The notes: a model not told the origin generated them from the sequence alone. 64,000 nt of DNA from an uncultured Alphaproteobacteria bacterium (GCA_934255405.1 CAKQNT010000001.1:62001-126000); one strand, 5' to 3'; positions 1 through 8,352 are shown, numbered from the stretch's first letter. Program-made: numbers and translations.

Positions 1-261
1 AAGCATATCTCTGGGAATAATACCCATCTGAACCGCAACTTTGTTACTCAAACCAGCGTAGTTTACGGCAGAAGAATAAAGTGTACGGATATTCATAACC
101 AGCATAGAAATCTGGTCAAGCGTCTTATTAACACGATATTTTGACATTGCTTTAGAATAACCGGAGATACCACCTATCGAAAGCACCCCGATAATCGCGA
201 GCACGCCGAGCATTTCGACCATCGAACGTCCTGACTGCTCATTTTTATATAATATTGTCAT
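1..261 (-). CDS. Type IV prepilin-like protein, partial (C-terminus beyond window edge)
   Basis: This is the first 87 residues of a pilin- or pseudopilin-like protein; the rest lies outside the window. After a short leader ending in Ser-Gly comes RSMVEML and a hydrophobic helix (GVLAIIGVLSIGG). If a prepilin peptidase cuts after the Gly, a Glu sits at mature position 5, as in type IV prepilins, although mature residue 1 is Arg rather than the usual Phe or Met. The ATG at 261-259 is preceded by an AGGAGAG ribosome site. Such proteins build pili or secretion pseudopili at the inner membrane. A PilT/GspE-type ATPase gene at 6032-6997 could serve the same machine, but that is inference. Confidence 0.75.
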   Translation of the reverse strand, partial: MTILYKNEQSGRSMVEMLGVLAIIGVLSIGGISGYSKAMSKYRVNKTLDQISMLVMNIRTLYSSAVNYAGLSNKVAVQMGIIPRDML

Positions 262-548
262 TGTATCTCTCCTCTTATACTTTGTTGATAGTTTAACTAT
301 AACAAATTAATAAATTATGAACAATCTTATCATTAGTCATAAAATAGATGGCCAAAAGTATGTTTTCTCGATTGTTGTATCACTTTAGTCATAATCTGGG
401 TTAATATTGTCCAGATTTTTGTGCTGTTGTCAATATATTGTTTGCTTTTTTGAAACAAAATCTGTGAAAAACTTTTTATGTTGCTTATATTTTTGCCTGT
501 CTGCCCGTCTTATTGAATAAGAACAGGCAGGCAGACAAGTAAAAGCTT
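262..548. other. Intergenic region with pilin promoter side and a long hairpin
   Basis: I find no convincing gene in these 287 bases. The part next to 261 is AT-rich and must hold the prepilin promoter, though I cannot point to clear -35 and -10 boxes. Around 497-540 there is an imperfect inverted repeat built from CTGTCTGCC-like arms around an inner TCTTAT/ATAAGA stem. It lies just past the stop codon of the leftward gene at 549 and may end that transcript, but no T-run follows it, so it is not a textbook terminator. Confidence 0.4.
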
Positions 549-1937
549 TTATTTGCCGGACTTAATCCGTTCAATAAGTTCTTTTACCGAGGGTATGCCG
601 TTGCGATACAACGGATCTGTGGCAAAACGATATACCTGATGTCCGGCAAACAACAAATTGTCTACAATACTGCCATTGTGGCTGACATCGTATAGGGTTT
701 TGTGAATGCAATAAGAACGCGGATCCGGCAGTCTTCCAGTACTGCCTTTGCTCTGAGACCACGAAGAAAACTGACATTGCGACAAGCATCCAACGCAATT
801 TTTGCGATCTTCTTTCATCTGCACCCACTCATCAGGGGTTAGGAACACAACCGTGTTATCCGGAGTTTCCTTTATTTCGGTGTAGCCGGATTTCTGCTGA
901 TTTGCCGCTTTTTCGGCGTCTGCCGCACGGATATACACGCGCTTATTTTCGGTTAACTGCAAAGGATGGCAAAACTCCTCCGTCGCCTCGACAGAAAAAG
1001 GAACTTCGCCTTGTTTGCGCTCAATCAGGCGAGAAAGAAACGTGTTTTTAATCGCCGAAGAGAAAAATCCGGTCGGGCTGAATTTTTGCAAAATAACATC
1101 GCCTTTTTTTACCTGAAGCATAAGCCGTTTCCACGCATCGCTAATCGGGCTCTCTTTGGTTATCATCGGACGAGTGCCAAACTGAAACGCCAATTTGCCA
1201 ATTTCGGGATTATCGATATAATCCTGCCAATCTTCCAGCGCCCAAATGCCGCCCGCCAAAATAATCGGCTTCTCTTGCAAGCCAAGCTCATTCATAAGCT
1301 TGCGCAATTCAACCAGCCGCATATAAGGAGTTTGCGGCTCAGAGGGATTTTCGGCATTGGTAAGACCGTTGTGTCCGCCGGCAAGCCACGGATCCTCATA
1401 AACAACGCCACCCAAAAATTCAACAAAACGATTATATGCGCGCTTCCACAAAATCTGAAAAGCCCGCGCGGAAGAAACTATCGGATAGTAGTACACTCCG
1501 TATTTGGAGGCGATTTCGCCCAGATTATAAGGCAAGCCCGCGCCGCAGGTTACTCCGTGAATCAAGCCTTTGGCTCTCTCCAGCACACCATTTAGAATTT
1601 GTTGAGAACCGGCCAGCTCCCACAGCATATTTAGGTGAATACGCCCGTTGCCGTTGGAGACTTCGTGAGCTATCTGCGCTTGAGCAACACAGCCTTTGAT
1701 TGACTGTTCAATCATTTCTTCGTGTCTTGAGGGGCGGTCTTTTTTGAAGTAACGCTCAAAGATGACATTGCCTTTGTCATCGTAATAGTCTGGGCTGACG
1801 CCGGAAAAGGTGCCGACGCAATTCTCATGCGCCCATGCGCCGCTGGAATTTCCGTCACTACCGTTAATGCCTTTTCCGCCTTCTATCAGAGGCAACACCT
1901 CTTTGCCGGAAATCAATATCGGATTTAGTGTTTTCAA
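549..1937 (-). CDS. Nitronate monooxygenase-family flavoprotein with extra C-terminal Cys cluster
   Basis: The 462-residue protein belongs to the NPD/nitronate monooxygenase family of FMN-dependent TIM barrels. Family marks are CGAGLP (about 131-136), AGGHNG (186-191, containing the likely catalytic His), LAGGIW (227-232) and FQFGTRP (251-257, phosphate-binding loop). Typical members are about 320-360 residues. This one has about 100 more at the C-terminus, including Cys 381, 384, 388 and 410, which could bind a metal or Fe-S cluster. It is last in a leftward run after the kinase gene, 47 bases downstream, and may be co-transcribed. The true substrate is unknown; nitronate oxidation is the family label only. 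Confidence 0.8.
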   Translation of the reverse strand: MKTLNPILISGKEVLPLIEGGKGINGSDGNSSGAWAHENCVGTFSGVSPDYYDDKGNVIFERYFKKDRPSRHEEMIEQSIKGCVAQAQIAHEVSNGNGRIHLNMLWELAGSQQILNGVLERAKGLIHGVTCGAGLPYNLGEIASKYGVYYYPIVSSARAFQILWKRAYNRFVEFLGGVVYEDPWLAGGHNGLTNAENPSEPQTPYMRLVELRKLMNELGLQEKPIILAGGIWALEDWQDYIDNPEIGKLAFQFGTRPMITKESPISDAWKRLMLQVKKGDVILQKFSPTGFFSSAIKNTFLSRLIERKQGEVPFSVEATEEFCHPLQLTENKRVYIRAADAEKAANQQKSGYTEIKETPDNTVVFLTPDEWVQMKEDRKNCVGCLSQCQFSSWSQSKGSTGRLPDPRSYCIHKTLYDVSHNGSIVDNLLFAGHQVYRFATDPLYRNGIPSVKELIERIKSGK

Positions 1938-1984
1938 TGAATTATCCTTTCTGTGTTATATATAACTGCATTAATATAGGAAAT

Positions 1985-3436
1985 TTATGGAGCTAATTCA
2001 AGCAACATTTGCGGCATATTATTTATAGACACCAGAGCAATAACTACACAAATCAAAGCATATACCTGCAACATATCGGTTAATCCCTTGTTTTTGAAGG
2101 GGGGAATCAGTTTCTGATATTTGTAGATAAGATGATGAACACCAACCAGCCCCAATGTGGCTAAGATTGCCTGCATACCAAGACCAATATCGTGCAGAAT
2201 CGCGGCAAAGGGCTGAAGAATCTTGAACATCATACCAAAAAACAACATATATGTCCCGATAACCGCGATGGAAATGCGCTTGAGCTTAATATCCAAAGCC
2301 TGTTTAATGCTCTTGTCGTGCTCAACCTTTTCTTGCGACAAGTCCGCAACATCTATGCCGCGCACTTTTTCGGGAGTTTGCTTTTGCTTTTTGATATCGT
2401 GCATATCATGATAAAATTTGTCTTCCATAATGCACAAACCGCAGCCTTTGGCGGTGAAATACACGTGATTGGGATTGTTTTTGCACTGGCGCAGGTGGTG
2501 CATGAGCTTCCACAAATGCTCTTGCCACTCATAAGCACTGGGACGGTTGCCGCCTTTGGCAAAGGCGCGTTCAAACATCTGCAACGTGTCTTTGTCGAAA
2601 TAACTGTGAATGCTGTAAGGGTGAGGCGCCTGATATTTATCCGGCCAAAGTCCATAGGCATAGTGATATTGCTCTATGCGGTTTTGAATGGTGAGCATAT
2701 CATCATCTGCTTTGTGCGGAACGCCCGAAAAAGGATGAATGCCATTGTTGAGAAGTTTGAAAATGATAACCGCCAGCGCAAATTTATCCTGCTCTTCTCC
2801 CATATCCTGACAAGCCAGTTTCATACCCTCGGGGTAAATATATTCCTCACTGACAAATTCTGCCGGATAGCGCCCTTTTTCTCCTTTGATGGAGAATCCA
2901 TCGCAGTCAACCATTGCCACCAACATATTGTTTTTGTATACAGAAACATTGGACGGCTTGAGGTCAACAATATAGTGTCCGCATTTATGCAAAGAGGTAA
3001 CCATAGAGGCAACATTGTATGCGGCAAAAATCCGATAAGCGTATTTTTCCGACAAGCCAAGCTTTTTGCGGATTGCTTTTTGCATAAGGTGGTCCAGCGA
3101 TACCGCCGCATCCATATTTATTAACGGCATCAGATAGCCAACGCAAAATCCTTGTCCGTCTTCCAGCAGTGCCTCCGGCCACGCAATTTGAGTATAAGAC
3201 ACTCCACCCTCTTCCACCGGCGGAAAATGCGGCTTGTTGAGCAGCATAGCCTCAAGTTTTTGGCGGTTGGTCTGGCTTTTGTTGGTGTTATGAAAAATCT
3301 TAGCCACAAGCTCGGGACGCCCTTCGACCTTATAAATCTTGCCAGAAGCGCCGCCGCGGTTTATCATCTCGCCCAGAGTGACTGTGCCAAAAGACCTATC
3401 GGCATAAACGGCATTATATGTAATCTCCGCTACCAT
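1985..3436 (-). CDS. TerY-P triad protein kinase (Ser/Thr kinase with zinc ribbon and C-terminal membrane helices)
   Basis: The 483-residue protein has a eukaryotic-like kinase fold: a Gly-rich loop (NRGGASGKIY, 27-36), candidate ATP-binding Lys46, catalytic loop VDLKPSNV (157-164) and DCDGF (177-181) in the DFG position. After the kinase comes a small C...H...CxxC site (Cys318, His324, Cys332, Cys335), then two or three hydrophobic helices from about 395 to the end. This layout is typical of the kinase that accompanies a PP2C phosphatase and a TerY-like vWA protein. Its ATG is one base after the phosphatase stop codon, so the genes are almost certainly co-translated. It probably phosphorylates partners at the inner membrane; the targets are unknown. 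Confidence 0.85.
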   Translation of the reverse strand: MVAEITYNAVYADRSFGTVTLGEMINRGGASGKIYKVEGRPELVAKIFHNTNKSQTNRQKLEAMLLNKPHFPPVEEGGVSYTQIAWPEALLEDGQGFCVGYLMPLINMDAAVSLDHLMQKAIRKKLGLSEKYAYRIFAAYNVASMVTSLHKCGHYIVDLKPSNVSVYKNNMLVAMVDCDGFSIKGEKGRYPAEFVSEEYIYPEGMKLACQDMGEEQDKFALAVIIFKLLNNGIHPFSGVPHKADDDMLTIQNRIEQYHYAYGLWPDKYQAPHPYSIHSYFDKDTLQMFERAFAKGGNRPSAYEWQEHLWKLMHHLRQCKNNPNHVYFTAKGCGLCIMEDKFYHDMHDIKKQKQTPEKVRGIDVADLSQEKVEHDKSIKQALDIKLKRISIAVIGTYMLFFGMMFKILQPFAAILHDIGLGMQAILATLGLVGVHHLIYKYQKLIPPFKNKGLTDMLQVYALICVVIALVSINNMPQMLLELAP

Positions 3437-3437
3437 T

Positions 3438-4181
3438 TCAGTTTACCTTTATCCATACCAGCGTTTTGTCATCTGAATTAATCCGTTGCGCTTTGGGCGT
3501 ATTGAGCGTGTTGGCCAAAGCCTTTACCGCTTTGGGCTTGTTTTGCGCCTCTTCCAAAAACTTATCTATCGGTCTGATAAAGCCTTGCTCTATTCGCTGC
3601 CAATCCGCAGAAAAGGAAAAACACGCAACACCATCGCTCATCAAAAACAATGTGGAGGCGTTGTCAAACCACGTCAGACGCAGATTCTCAGACCACTCTT
3701 GCTGGGTATAAAAATAAGTTTCACACGAGAAATTGCCGTTTTCCGGACGAGAGGCAACAAAGTCTTCGTATCCGCTGCGTACGGCTATGGCCGCTCCGTC
3801 GCCGATATGAAAAAACATTCCCTTGCCGCCGCGACAAACCACTCCGACAATTGTGGCGGCAAAATCTGTTATGCCGGATTCTGATTTGGCGGAATTTAGG
3901 CGGTGCAAAACCAGTTTTTCTCTTGAAAGAACAACCGCGCGGCGCACCACCTCCGGCCAATCGGGCATATTGGCATTTTTGAGCAAGTCACAAAGTGTGG
4001 AACATACAACTCTGGCGCCGATTTTTCCTAATCTGGCAGAGCCGGCTCCATCAGAAACCACCGCCACCAGATTCTTGCCGCGAGCGTGTCTGAAATGATC
4101 CTGACACGGCAGATTTCTGTGGTTGTGCAAAGCTCCGGTCACACTTGCCGCAACAATTTTCGGAGCGCTAGTCTTCTTCAT
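3438..4181 (-). CDS. PP2C-family Ser/Thr phosphatase of the TerY-P triad
   Basis: The 247-residue protein is a PP2C-like phosphatase. Metal-binding motifs are visible as QDHF (27-30), SDGAGSA (43-49), FHIGDG and LMSDGV, and the C-terminus keeps an SDDKT stretch in the place of the last Asp. I chose the ATG at 4181 because GGAGA lies six bases upstream; longer readings begin inside the neighbouring gene without support. Its start overlaps the end of the vWA gene by 14 bases, and its stop is one base before the kinase start. It presumably reverses the kinase. It is likely cytosolic, with no signal peptide. Confidence 0.85.
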   Translation of the reverse strand: MKKTSAPKIVAASVTGALHNHRNLPCQDHFRHARGKNLVAVVSDGAGSARLGKIGARVVCSTLCDLLKNANMPDWPEVVRRAVVLSREKLVLHRLNSAKSESGITDFAATIVGVVCRGGKGMFFHIGDGAAIAVRSGYEDFVASRPENGNFSCETYFYTQQEWSENLRLTWFDNASTLFLMSDGVACFSFSADWQRIEQGFIRPIDKFLEEAQNKPKAVKALANTLNTPKAQRINSDDKTLVWIKVN

Positions 4182-4854
4182 CCCATTCTCCGGTATCTTC
4201 CAGCAAATCCGGAGCATTGGGAGCAGCCCTTGAAATACAGGAAACACTGCGGCTCAGCCACAGGAAAAACTCGGTAAACTTTAATCCGGTGAGGCGCTTG
4301 GGCGACATAGTCGAAAACTTTGCCAATTTTTCAAGATTGGCGCCCTGTGTTCCAACCGCGTGAATCACCACTTTTTTGTTCTCTTGAGCAATCCGGCATT
4401 TTTTGGCAATAGTCTCCCAGTCATAATCCGTCGGCTCGCCATCGCTGATTAAGAATATCCACGGGCGTTTTGAGGTTATGCCGCAACTATCATAGAGGCA
4501 TTTTTGCTCTTCTATCTTGCGCAGAGCCAGCTCCATGGCCTTGCCAAGCGGCGTAAGCCCTCCGGCTACCATGGTCGGAGCATCAAAATTCATGGCGTCT
4601 GTCCAATCTGAAGATATAACCGCCTCATCTTTGCCAAACGCCTTAATAATCAGCAACTGCACGCGCGAGCTGGCGTCTATGTCGTCTTTGAGTTCGCGCT
4701 CCAAAGCCTTGAGACCGGCATTCAGCTGTTTAATCGGCTCGCCACGCATGGAGCCGGAACAATCCAGCACCAAAACGCAGGGGGTGCGCTCATTGGCATT
4801 GTCCGCAAACTCTACATAAGGAATCATCTCATTTTCAATATCAGAATCTACCAT
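4168..4854 (-). CDS. TerY-like von Willebrand factor A domain protein
   Basis: The 228-residue protein is a single vWA domain. The metal-ion-dependent adhesion site is complete: DCSGS (31-35), the Thr in GGLTPLG (about 100) and SDGEPTD further on. It resembles TerY of tellurium-resistance and stress loci. The ATG at 4854 has AAGGAG seven bases upstream; the longer open frame runs into the lptM-like gene and is not needed. The last 12 residues are acidic. With the overlapping phosphatase and the adjacent kinase it forms a three-gene TerY-P module. A role as the scaffold or target of reversible phosphorylation is inferred from this arrangement. Confidence 0.85.
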   Translation of the reverse strand: MVDSDIENEMIPYVEFADNANERTPCVLVLDCSGSMRGEPIKQLNAGLKALERELKDDIDASSRVQLLIIKAFGKDEAVISSDWTDAMNFDAPTMVAGGLTPLGKAMELALRKIEEQKCLYDSCGITSKRPWIFLISDGEPTDYDWETIAKKCRIAQENKKVVIHAVGTQGANLEKLAKFSTMSPKRLTGLKFTEFFLWLSRSVSCISRAAPNAPDLLEDTGEWDEED

Positions 4855-4868
4855 CGGAGGCTCCTTAG

Positions 4869-4991
4869 TCAGTTGCGAGGATAGGTGTGAGGATATCCAC
4901 TGCCCGGAACAGGCTCGGGAGCAGCCAATTTGCCGCAGGAAACCACACAAATTGTGCCCAGCAGCAGTAATAAACTCAAATATTTTTTCAT
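4869..4991 (-). CDS. Small LptM-like lipoprotein
   Basis: This 40-residue protein has a Lys-Lys start, a Leu-rich signal helix and a lipobox ending VVSC (Cys19), then a short Pro-rich tail (CGKLAAPEP...YPHTYPRN). The size, lipobox and Pro/Tyr tail match the small YifL/LptM lipoproteins that help LptD mature in the outer membrane. In many proteobacteria that gene precedes lysA; here it precedes the vWA gene by 14 bases and may lead the TerY-P operon. AAGGAATTG upstream of the ATG is a usable ribosome site. The assignment rests on pattern only; a generic small lipoprotein is possible. Confidence 0.6.
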   Translation of the reverse strand: MKKYLSLLLLLGTICVVSCGKLAAPEPVPGSGYPHTYPRN

Positions 4992-5076
4992 AACAATTCC
5001 TTTACTTGTTCTTTGCTATAATATAATTATATAGCCAATAAGAGTTAAGTAAAAATTAAGTTATACAGAGAAACAG

Positions 5077-5598
5077 ATGATAAAAAAATTGTTGATTTTG
5101 GTCATGGCGCTTGTCTGGTGCGAAAACGCAGCAGCCAAAAGCGGGCTTAATCTTTTTGCCTACCCGCGCGAGGCTCCAAAAACGCCGATTTATACTCCGG
5201 CCGGACAGGCGCTGAAATTGTCTGATTTTAAGGGAGAATTTCTGCTGGTGATGTTTTGGTCGCGCTACTGCGCTCCCTGCATTAAAGAGCTTGACGATAT
5301 TAACGAATTTGTTTTGAAAACCCGCAACAACGGTATAAAGGTTCTTCTGGTTTCTAAAGACGATGAATGGACCGATGTGACGGAACAGCGCGAGTTACTC
5401 AAAAAATACAAAGCGCCAGATGTGGATTTCTATACCGACAAAGACGGCAAACTCTCCGGCGACTTTGGCATATTTTCTTCGCCGCACACCGTATTGGTCA
5501 ATACTAAAAGCGAAGAAATCGGAAGAATCCGCGGTTCGGTTGACTGGGGAGACGATGATGTTATTGAGTACATTTATAAAATAAAAGCACAAAATTAG
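5077..5598 (+). CDS. TlpA/ResA-like periplasmic thioredoxin-fold protein
   Basis: This 173-residue protein begins with a signal peptide (cleavage probably after ENAAA-K, about residue 21) followed by an AhpC/TSA-Redoxin type thioredoxin fold. The redox motif is CAPC (about 66-69, in WSRYCAPCIKEL), and an SSPHT stretch (about 142-146) holds the likely cis-Pro. Such proteins reduce or exchange disulfides in the periplasm, for instance in cytochrome c maturation. It is transcribed divergently from the lptM-like gene, with gpt following 8 bases downstream. The specific partner cannot be told from the sequence. Confidence 0.8.
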   Translation: MIKKLLILVMALVWCENAAAKSGLNLFAYPREAPKTPIYTPAGQALKLSDFKGEFLLVMFWSRYCAPCIKELDDINEFVLKTRNNGIKVLLVSKDDEWTDVTEQRELLKKYKAPDVDFYTDKDGKLSGDFGIFSSPHTVLVNTKSEEIGRIRGSVDWGDDDVIEYIYKIKAQN

Positions 5599-5606
5599 AG
5601 GATAAT

Positions 5607-6035
5607 ATGACCGAAAAAATCTATATCAACTGGAATGAATTTCACAGTGATGTCAAAGCATTGGCGCAACAGCTAGAAAAACGCGGGCAGTTCAATCGTA
5701 TTGTTGCCGTGAGCCGCGGCGGTCTGATTCCGGCGGGTGTTTTGGCTTATGAACTGAATATCCGTAATTGTGAAGCGATAAATATCTCAAGCTATGACAA
5801 CGAATCGAAGCGCGAGGATACGGCGATTGAAATCGGAACAGTTTTGCACCATGCCGATGAGCACACTCTGATTGTTGATGATTTGGCTGACAGCGGACGC
5901 ACATTGCAGATTTTGCACAAACTATACCCAAGCGCAACGCTGGCTTGTGTTTATGTAAAACCTGAAGGACAAAAGTATTGCAATATATATGCTAAACAGC
6001 TGCCCAATCAATGGGTGGTATTCCCTTGGGATTAG
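5607..6035 (+). CDS. gpt: Xanthine-guanine phosphoribosyltransferase
   Basis: The 142-residue protein is close in length and layout to E. coli Gpt. It shows AVSRGGLIPAG near 33-43, ISSYD in the flexible hood, the PRPP-binding loop LIVDDLADSGRT (about 89-100) and a C-terminal WVVFPWD that matches the family's nucleobase-contacting end. It converts xanthine, guanine or hypoxanthine plus PRPP into the nucleotide monophosphate for purine salvage in the cytosol. The ATG follows the TlpA-like gene closely with GAGG upstream, so the two are likely co-transcribed. Its end overlaps the 3' end of the opposite-strand ATPase gene by four bases. Confidence 0.9.
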   Translation: MTEKIYINWNEFHSDVKALAQQLEKRGQFNRIVAVSRGGLIPAGVLAYELNIRNCEAINISSYDNESKREDTAIEIGTVLHHADEHTLIVDDLADSGRTLQILHKLYPSATLACVYVKPEGQKYCNIYAKQLPNQWVVFPWD

Positions 6036-6997
6036 GAAACATCTACAAATAACGGTAATCCGCGAGCCATACGAGTCATTTGGGTTTCGATAGAAGTGCC
6101 CAAATTGGGGCGTCCGCTCTTGACAATTCCGCGCACCTGATCGCCTTTGGTGGTATCGGGGTTGGCGAATAAAAACGAAACCACGGCTTTTTTGATAGTT
6201 GTTCCAACCAAACTTTGGTGCAGAACTCCAAGCATACCGCGAGAAAACAAATCATAGGCCAAATCCTCGCTCATACCGCCGGCAGCGGCATATTTGACAA
6301 CCGAAGTTATGGCATCTGTAACATTGTTGGCATGAATGGTTGAAAGAACCAAGTGTCCGGAAGTCGATGCGCGCAAAACTTCGCTGGCCGTATCAGGAGT
6401 GCGGATTTCTCCAACCATGATATAACGCGGTTTTGAGCGTAGTGCCGATTTCAGCGAAGCACCCCAATCTCCGCCCGCCGGCTGTGTCTGCTTGCAGAGC
6501 CCCAGCCCTCCGTTAGCGCACTTATAAACTCCATCCAGCGGTTGCTCATTGGGATCTTCAATGGTATAAGCGAATCCGCCTTCTCTAATCAGATATTCCT
6601 TAGTTAAACTGGAGATAGAGGTTGTTTTGCCGGAGCCGGTCGGACCACTCCACAAAATAAGTCCGGATGCATTTTTTAAGGCCAGCAAATAGCGCTCAAG
6701 CTGCTTTGGATAACCCAAAGAAGCAAACGCGGGGACTTCCGCCGGCATGCGGCGGGCGCAATACTGAATGCCATCCAGTGCAACCGTTCTTTCGACACGA
6801 TAAAAGATATTATTGTAGACGATTGAATAGCTGGGGTTCTGACCATCCCAAGAGCTTTCGACCAGAGCATAAAACTTATCAAAATCTTCCGGCGCAAACT
6901 GCATCAAGGCATTAGCAGTCTGTTTATTAGGGATAAACGCTTGTTTTTCCGGAGTAATATATATGTCGGAGAATTGTGTTTCGGTAATAGTTGTCAT
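6032..6997 (-). CDS. PilT/GspE/DotB-superfamily secretion or pilus ATPase
   Basis: This 321-residue cytosolic ATPase has Walker A GPTGSGKTT (118-126), an acidic Asp-box-like YTIEDPNEQ stretch, Walker B-like RYIMVGEIR and the His-box TIHANN. The N-terminal 90 residues form the usual PAS-like half. The start at 6997 has GAGGTTG upstream; the 12 extra residues of the longer frame are unlikely. The family drives pilus extension or retraction, type II secretion, or (DotB/TraJ type) type IV secretion. The SALRSKPRYIMVGEIRTPDT stretch is reminiscent of DotB/TraJ, but I cannot settle the subfamily. The gene stands alone here. Confidence 0.8.
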   Translation of the reverse strand: MTTITETQFSDIYITPEKQAFIPNKQTANALMQFAPEDFDKFYALVESSWDGQNPSYSIVYNNIFYRVERTVALDGIQYCARRMPAEVPAFASLGYPKQLERYLLALKNASGLILWSGPTGSGKTTSISSLTKEYLIREGGFAYTIEDPNEQPLDGVYKCANGGLGLCKQTQPAGGDWGASLKSALRSKPRYIMVGEIRTPDTASEVLRASTSGHLVLSTIHANNVTDAITSVVKYAAAGGMSEDLAYDLFSRGMLGVLHQSLVGTTIKKAVVSFLFANPDTTKGDQVRGIVKSGRPNLGTSIETQMTRMARGLPLFVDVS

Positions 6998-7086
6998 GGC
7001 CAACCTCGTTTGAAATTTTTGTGATATTGGCATTATAGCTTTTATGTATTAACAAAAAGCAAACCTATTGATTAATTGTGAAATAG

Positions 7087-7138
7087 TGTTCCGGTTAGCG
7101 CCATAAAATAAAGCTCTCACAAGGGGAGCCTTATTTTA
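7087..7138 (-). terminator. Terminator of tRNA-Arg(CCU), within a larger palindrome
   Basis: A hairpin pairs CATAAAATAA with TTATTTTATG (10 of 10) and GCTC with GAGC around a short loop. The outer arm next to the tRNA continues into its CCA end (GGCGCCA), and the far arm carries the matching GCGCCA. It can work in either direction. Confidence 0.75.
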
Positions 7139-7215
7139 TGGCGCCAGCGGCGGGACTTGAACCCACTACCCACAGTTTAGGAAACTGTTGCTCTATCCTG
7201 ATGAGCTACGCCGGC
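7139..7215 (-). tRNA. tRNA-Arg (anticodon CCU)
   Basis: The 77-nt cloverleaf reads leftward. Acceptor GCCGGCG pairs with CGCTGGC (one G-U), followed by a discriminator G and an encoded CCA. The D-arm begins GCTCATCAGG; the anticodon arm is ACAGT-TTCCTAA-ACTGT with CCT at positions 34-36 (window 7179-7181); the T-arm is GTGGG-TTCAAGT-CCCGC. CCU reads AGG arginine codons. Confidence 0.95.
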
Positions 7216-7239
7216 GTCATTTGTTTTATACTCGGAAGC

Positions 7240-8352
7240 TTAGTGTTTGGCAAGAGCCAATTTTTGCAAAAAACGAATTTGTATGTCAGCAATCTGATTT
7301 ACCGAATCCATCTCCACGTATTCTCCCTCGGCATGCATTCCATCGCCGCTGCCAGAGTGCATAATCACCGTTGAGCCCCTGACGGCAAAAGCTCGCGAAT
7401 CCGTGGCGCCGCCTTCATATTCAAAACTAAGCGGACGCCCCAAAATATTTTCGGCAAAATGCTTATAATCCAAAATATATGAATTATCCTCGCTCATTAC
7501 TACCGGAGTTGATGAAGATACTATCTGATACTCGCACCCCTTAGCCATTGCTTTGTCCAGATTGGATTTTAGCTCTTCAAGAGTGCTGTTTTCAGTCAGG
7601 CGGATATCGCACAACGCCTCGCAATAATTGCTGATTACATTAGAAACCTCGCCACCCTTAATTTTGGCAACGTGCATGGTATCTATCCATTTATTCTGCG
7701 GAATAACGCCATTTTTGGAATAATAAGGATAAAACTTGCGCAAATTGGCAATTGTCTGCAACATAATCTCATTGGCATCAACACCATCCCAAGGGCGAGA
7801 GCCGTGTGCAGCAGTGCCGTGAGCCATAAGCTTGACAAACACCGGATTTTTGCACTTTACAATCAATTTTGTAATATCTCCGCCGACATCATTATCCAGC
7901 ACAATCTTGGCTTTCATATTGGGATGAGCCGATAAAAATGCCTCGGTTCCGCGGCTGCCTTTTTCTTCATCAGAGGATAAAATAACCCCGAATTTTATCG
8001 GCAAATTTTCTTTTAGAACATATTCCATTGAATTTAGCGCCACCGCGGCAAAAGACTTCATATCCAAAGTGCCGCGCCCATACATGCGCCCGCCCTCAAC
8101 TTTAGGTTCAAACATCTCAGCAGCGGCGGCCACAACATCTATGTGCCCCAAAACAAGAGCATCAAAATTATCGGTATCGGCATTACGAATAAAGATAACC
8201 GGCGCACCGGCAACCTCGCGGAACACATCTATTTTGGCGGCAGTGGCGGCGAACAATTTTTCAATATATGCCATGACCTTATCAATTTCTGCAGCATTGC
8301 CGGTTTCTGAGCGAAAACGGATTAAATCTTTGGCAACATCAATAACATTCAT
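7240..8352 (-). CDS. M20-family metallopeptidase (acetylornithine deacetylase/ArgE-like)
   Basis: The 370-residue protein is an M20 zinc hydrolase. Metal and catalytic motifs in order are GHIDVV (about 69-74), GRGTLDMKS (about 92-100), SSDEEKGSRG (about 125-134, with the catalytic Glu pair), a dimerisation domain with AAHGSRPW, and a late MHSGSGDGMHAEGE that supplies the last His ligand. Members hydrolyse N-acylated amino acids or small peptides; ArgE, DapE and carboxypeptidase G2 relatives cannot be told apart safely, though ArgE-like is my best guess. The ATG has AAAGGA upstream. It lies between tRNA-Arg and a divergent SH3-protein gene. Confidence 0.8.
   Translation of the reverse strand: MNVIDVAKDLIRFRSETGNAAEIDKVMAYIEKLFAATAAKIDVFREVAGAPVIFIRNADTDNFDALVLGHIDVVAAAAEMFEPKVEGGRMYGRGTLDMKSFAAVALNSMEYVLKENLPIKFGVILSSDEEKGSRGTEAFLSAHPNMKAKIVLDNDVGGDITKLIVKCKNPVFVKLMAHGTAAHGSRPWDGVDANEIMLQTIANLRKFYPYYSKNGVIPQNKWIDTMHVAKIKGGEVSNVISNYCEALCDIRLTENSTLEELKSNLDKAMAKGCEYQIVSSSTPVVMSEDNSYILDYKHFAENILGRPLSFEYEGGATDSRAFAVRGSTVIMHSGSGDGMHAEGEYVEMDSVNQIADIQIRFLQKLALAKH

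Noticed and set aside
2192..3124. Rightward 310-codon open frame inside the kinase gene
   Set aside because: It is antisense to a kinase with complete motifs and tight operon spacing, so it is not a gene.
7138..7374. Rightward open frame of 78 codons
   Set aside because: It begins in the complement of tRNA-Arg(CCU) and runs antisense into the M20 peptidase gene.
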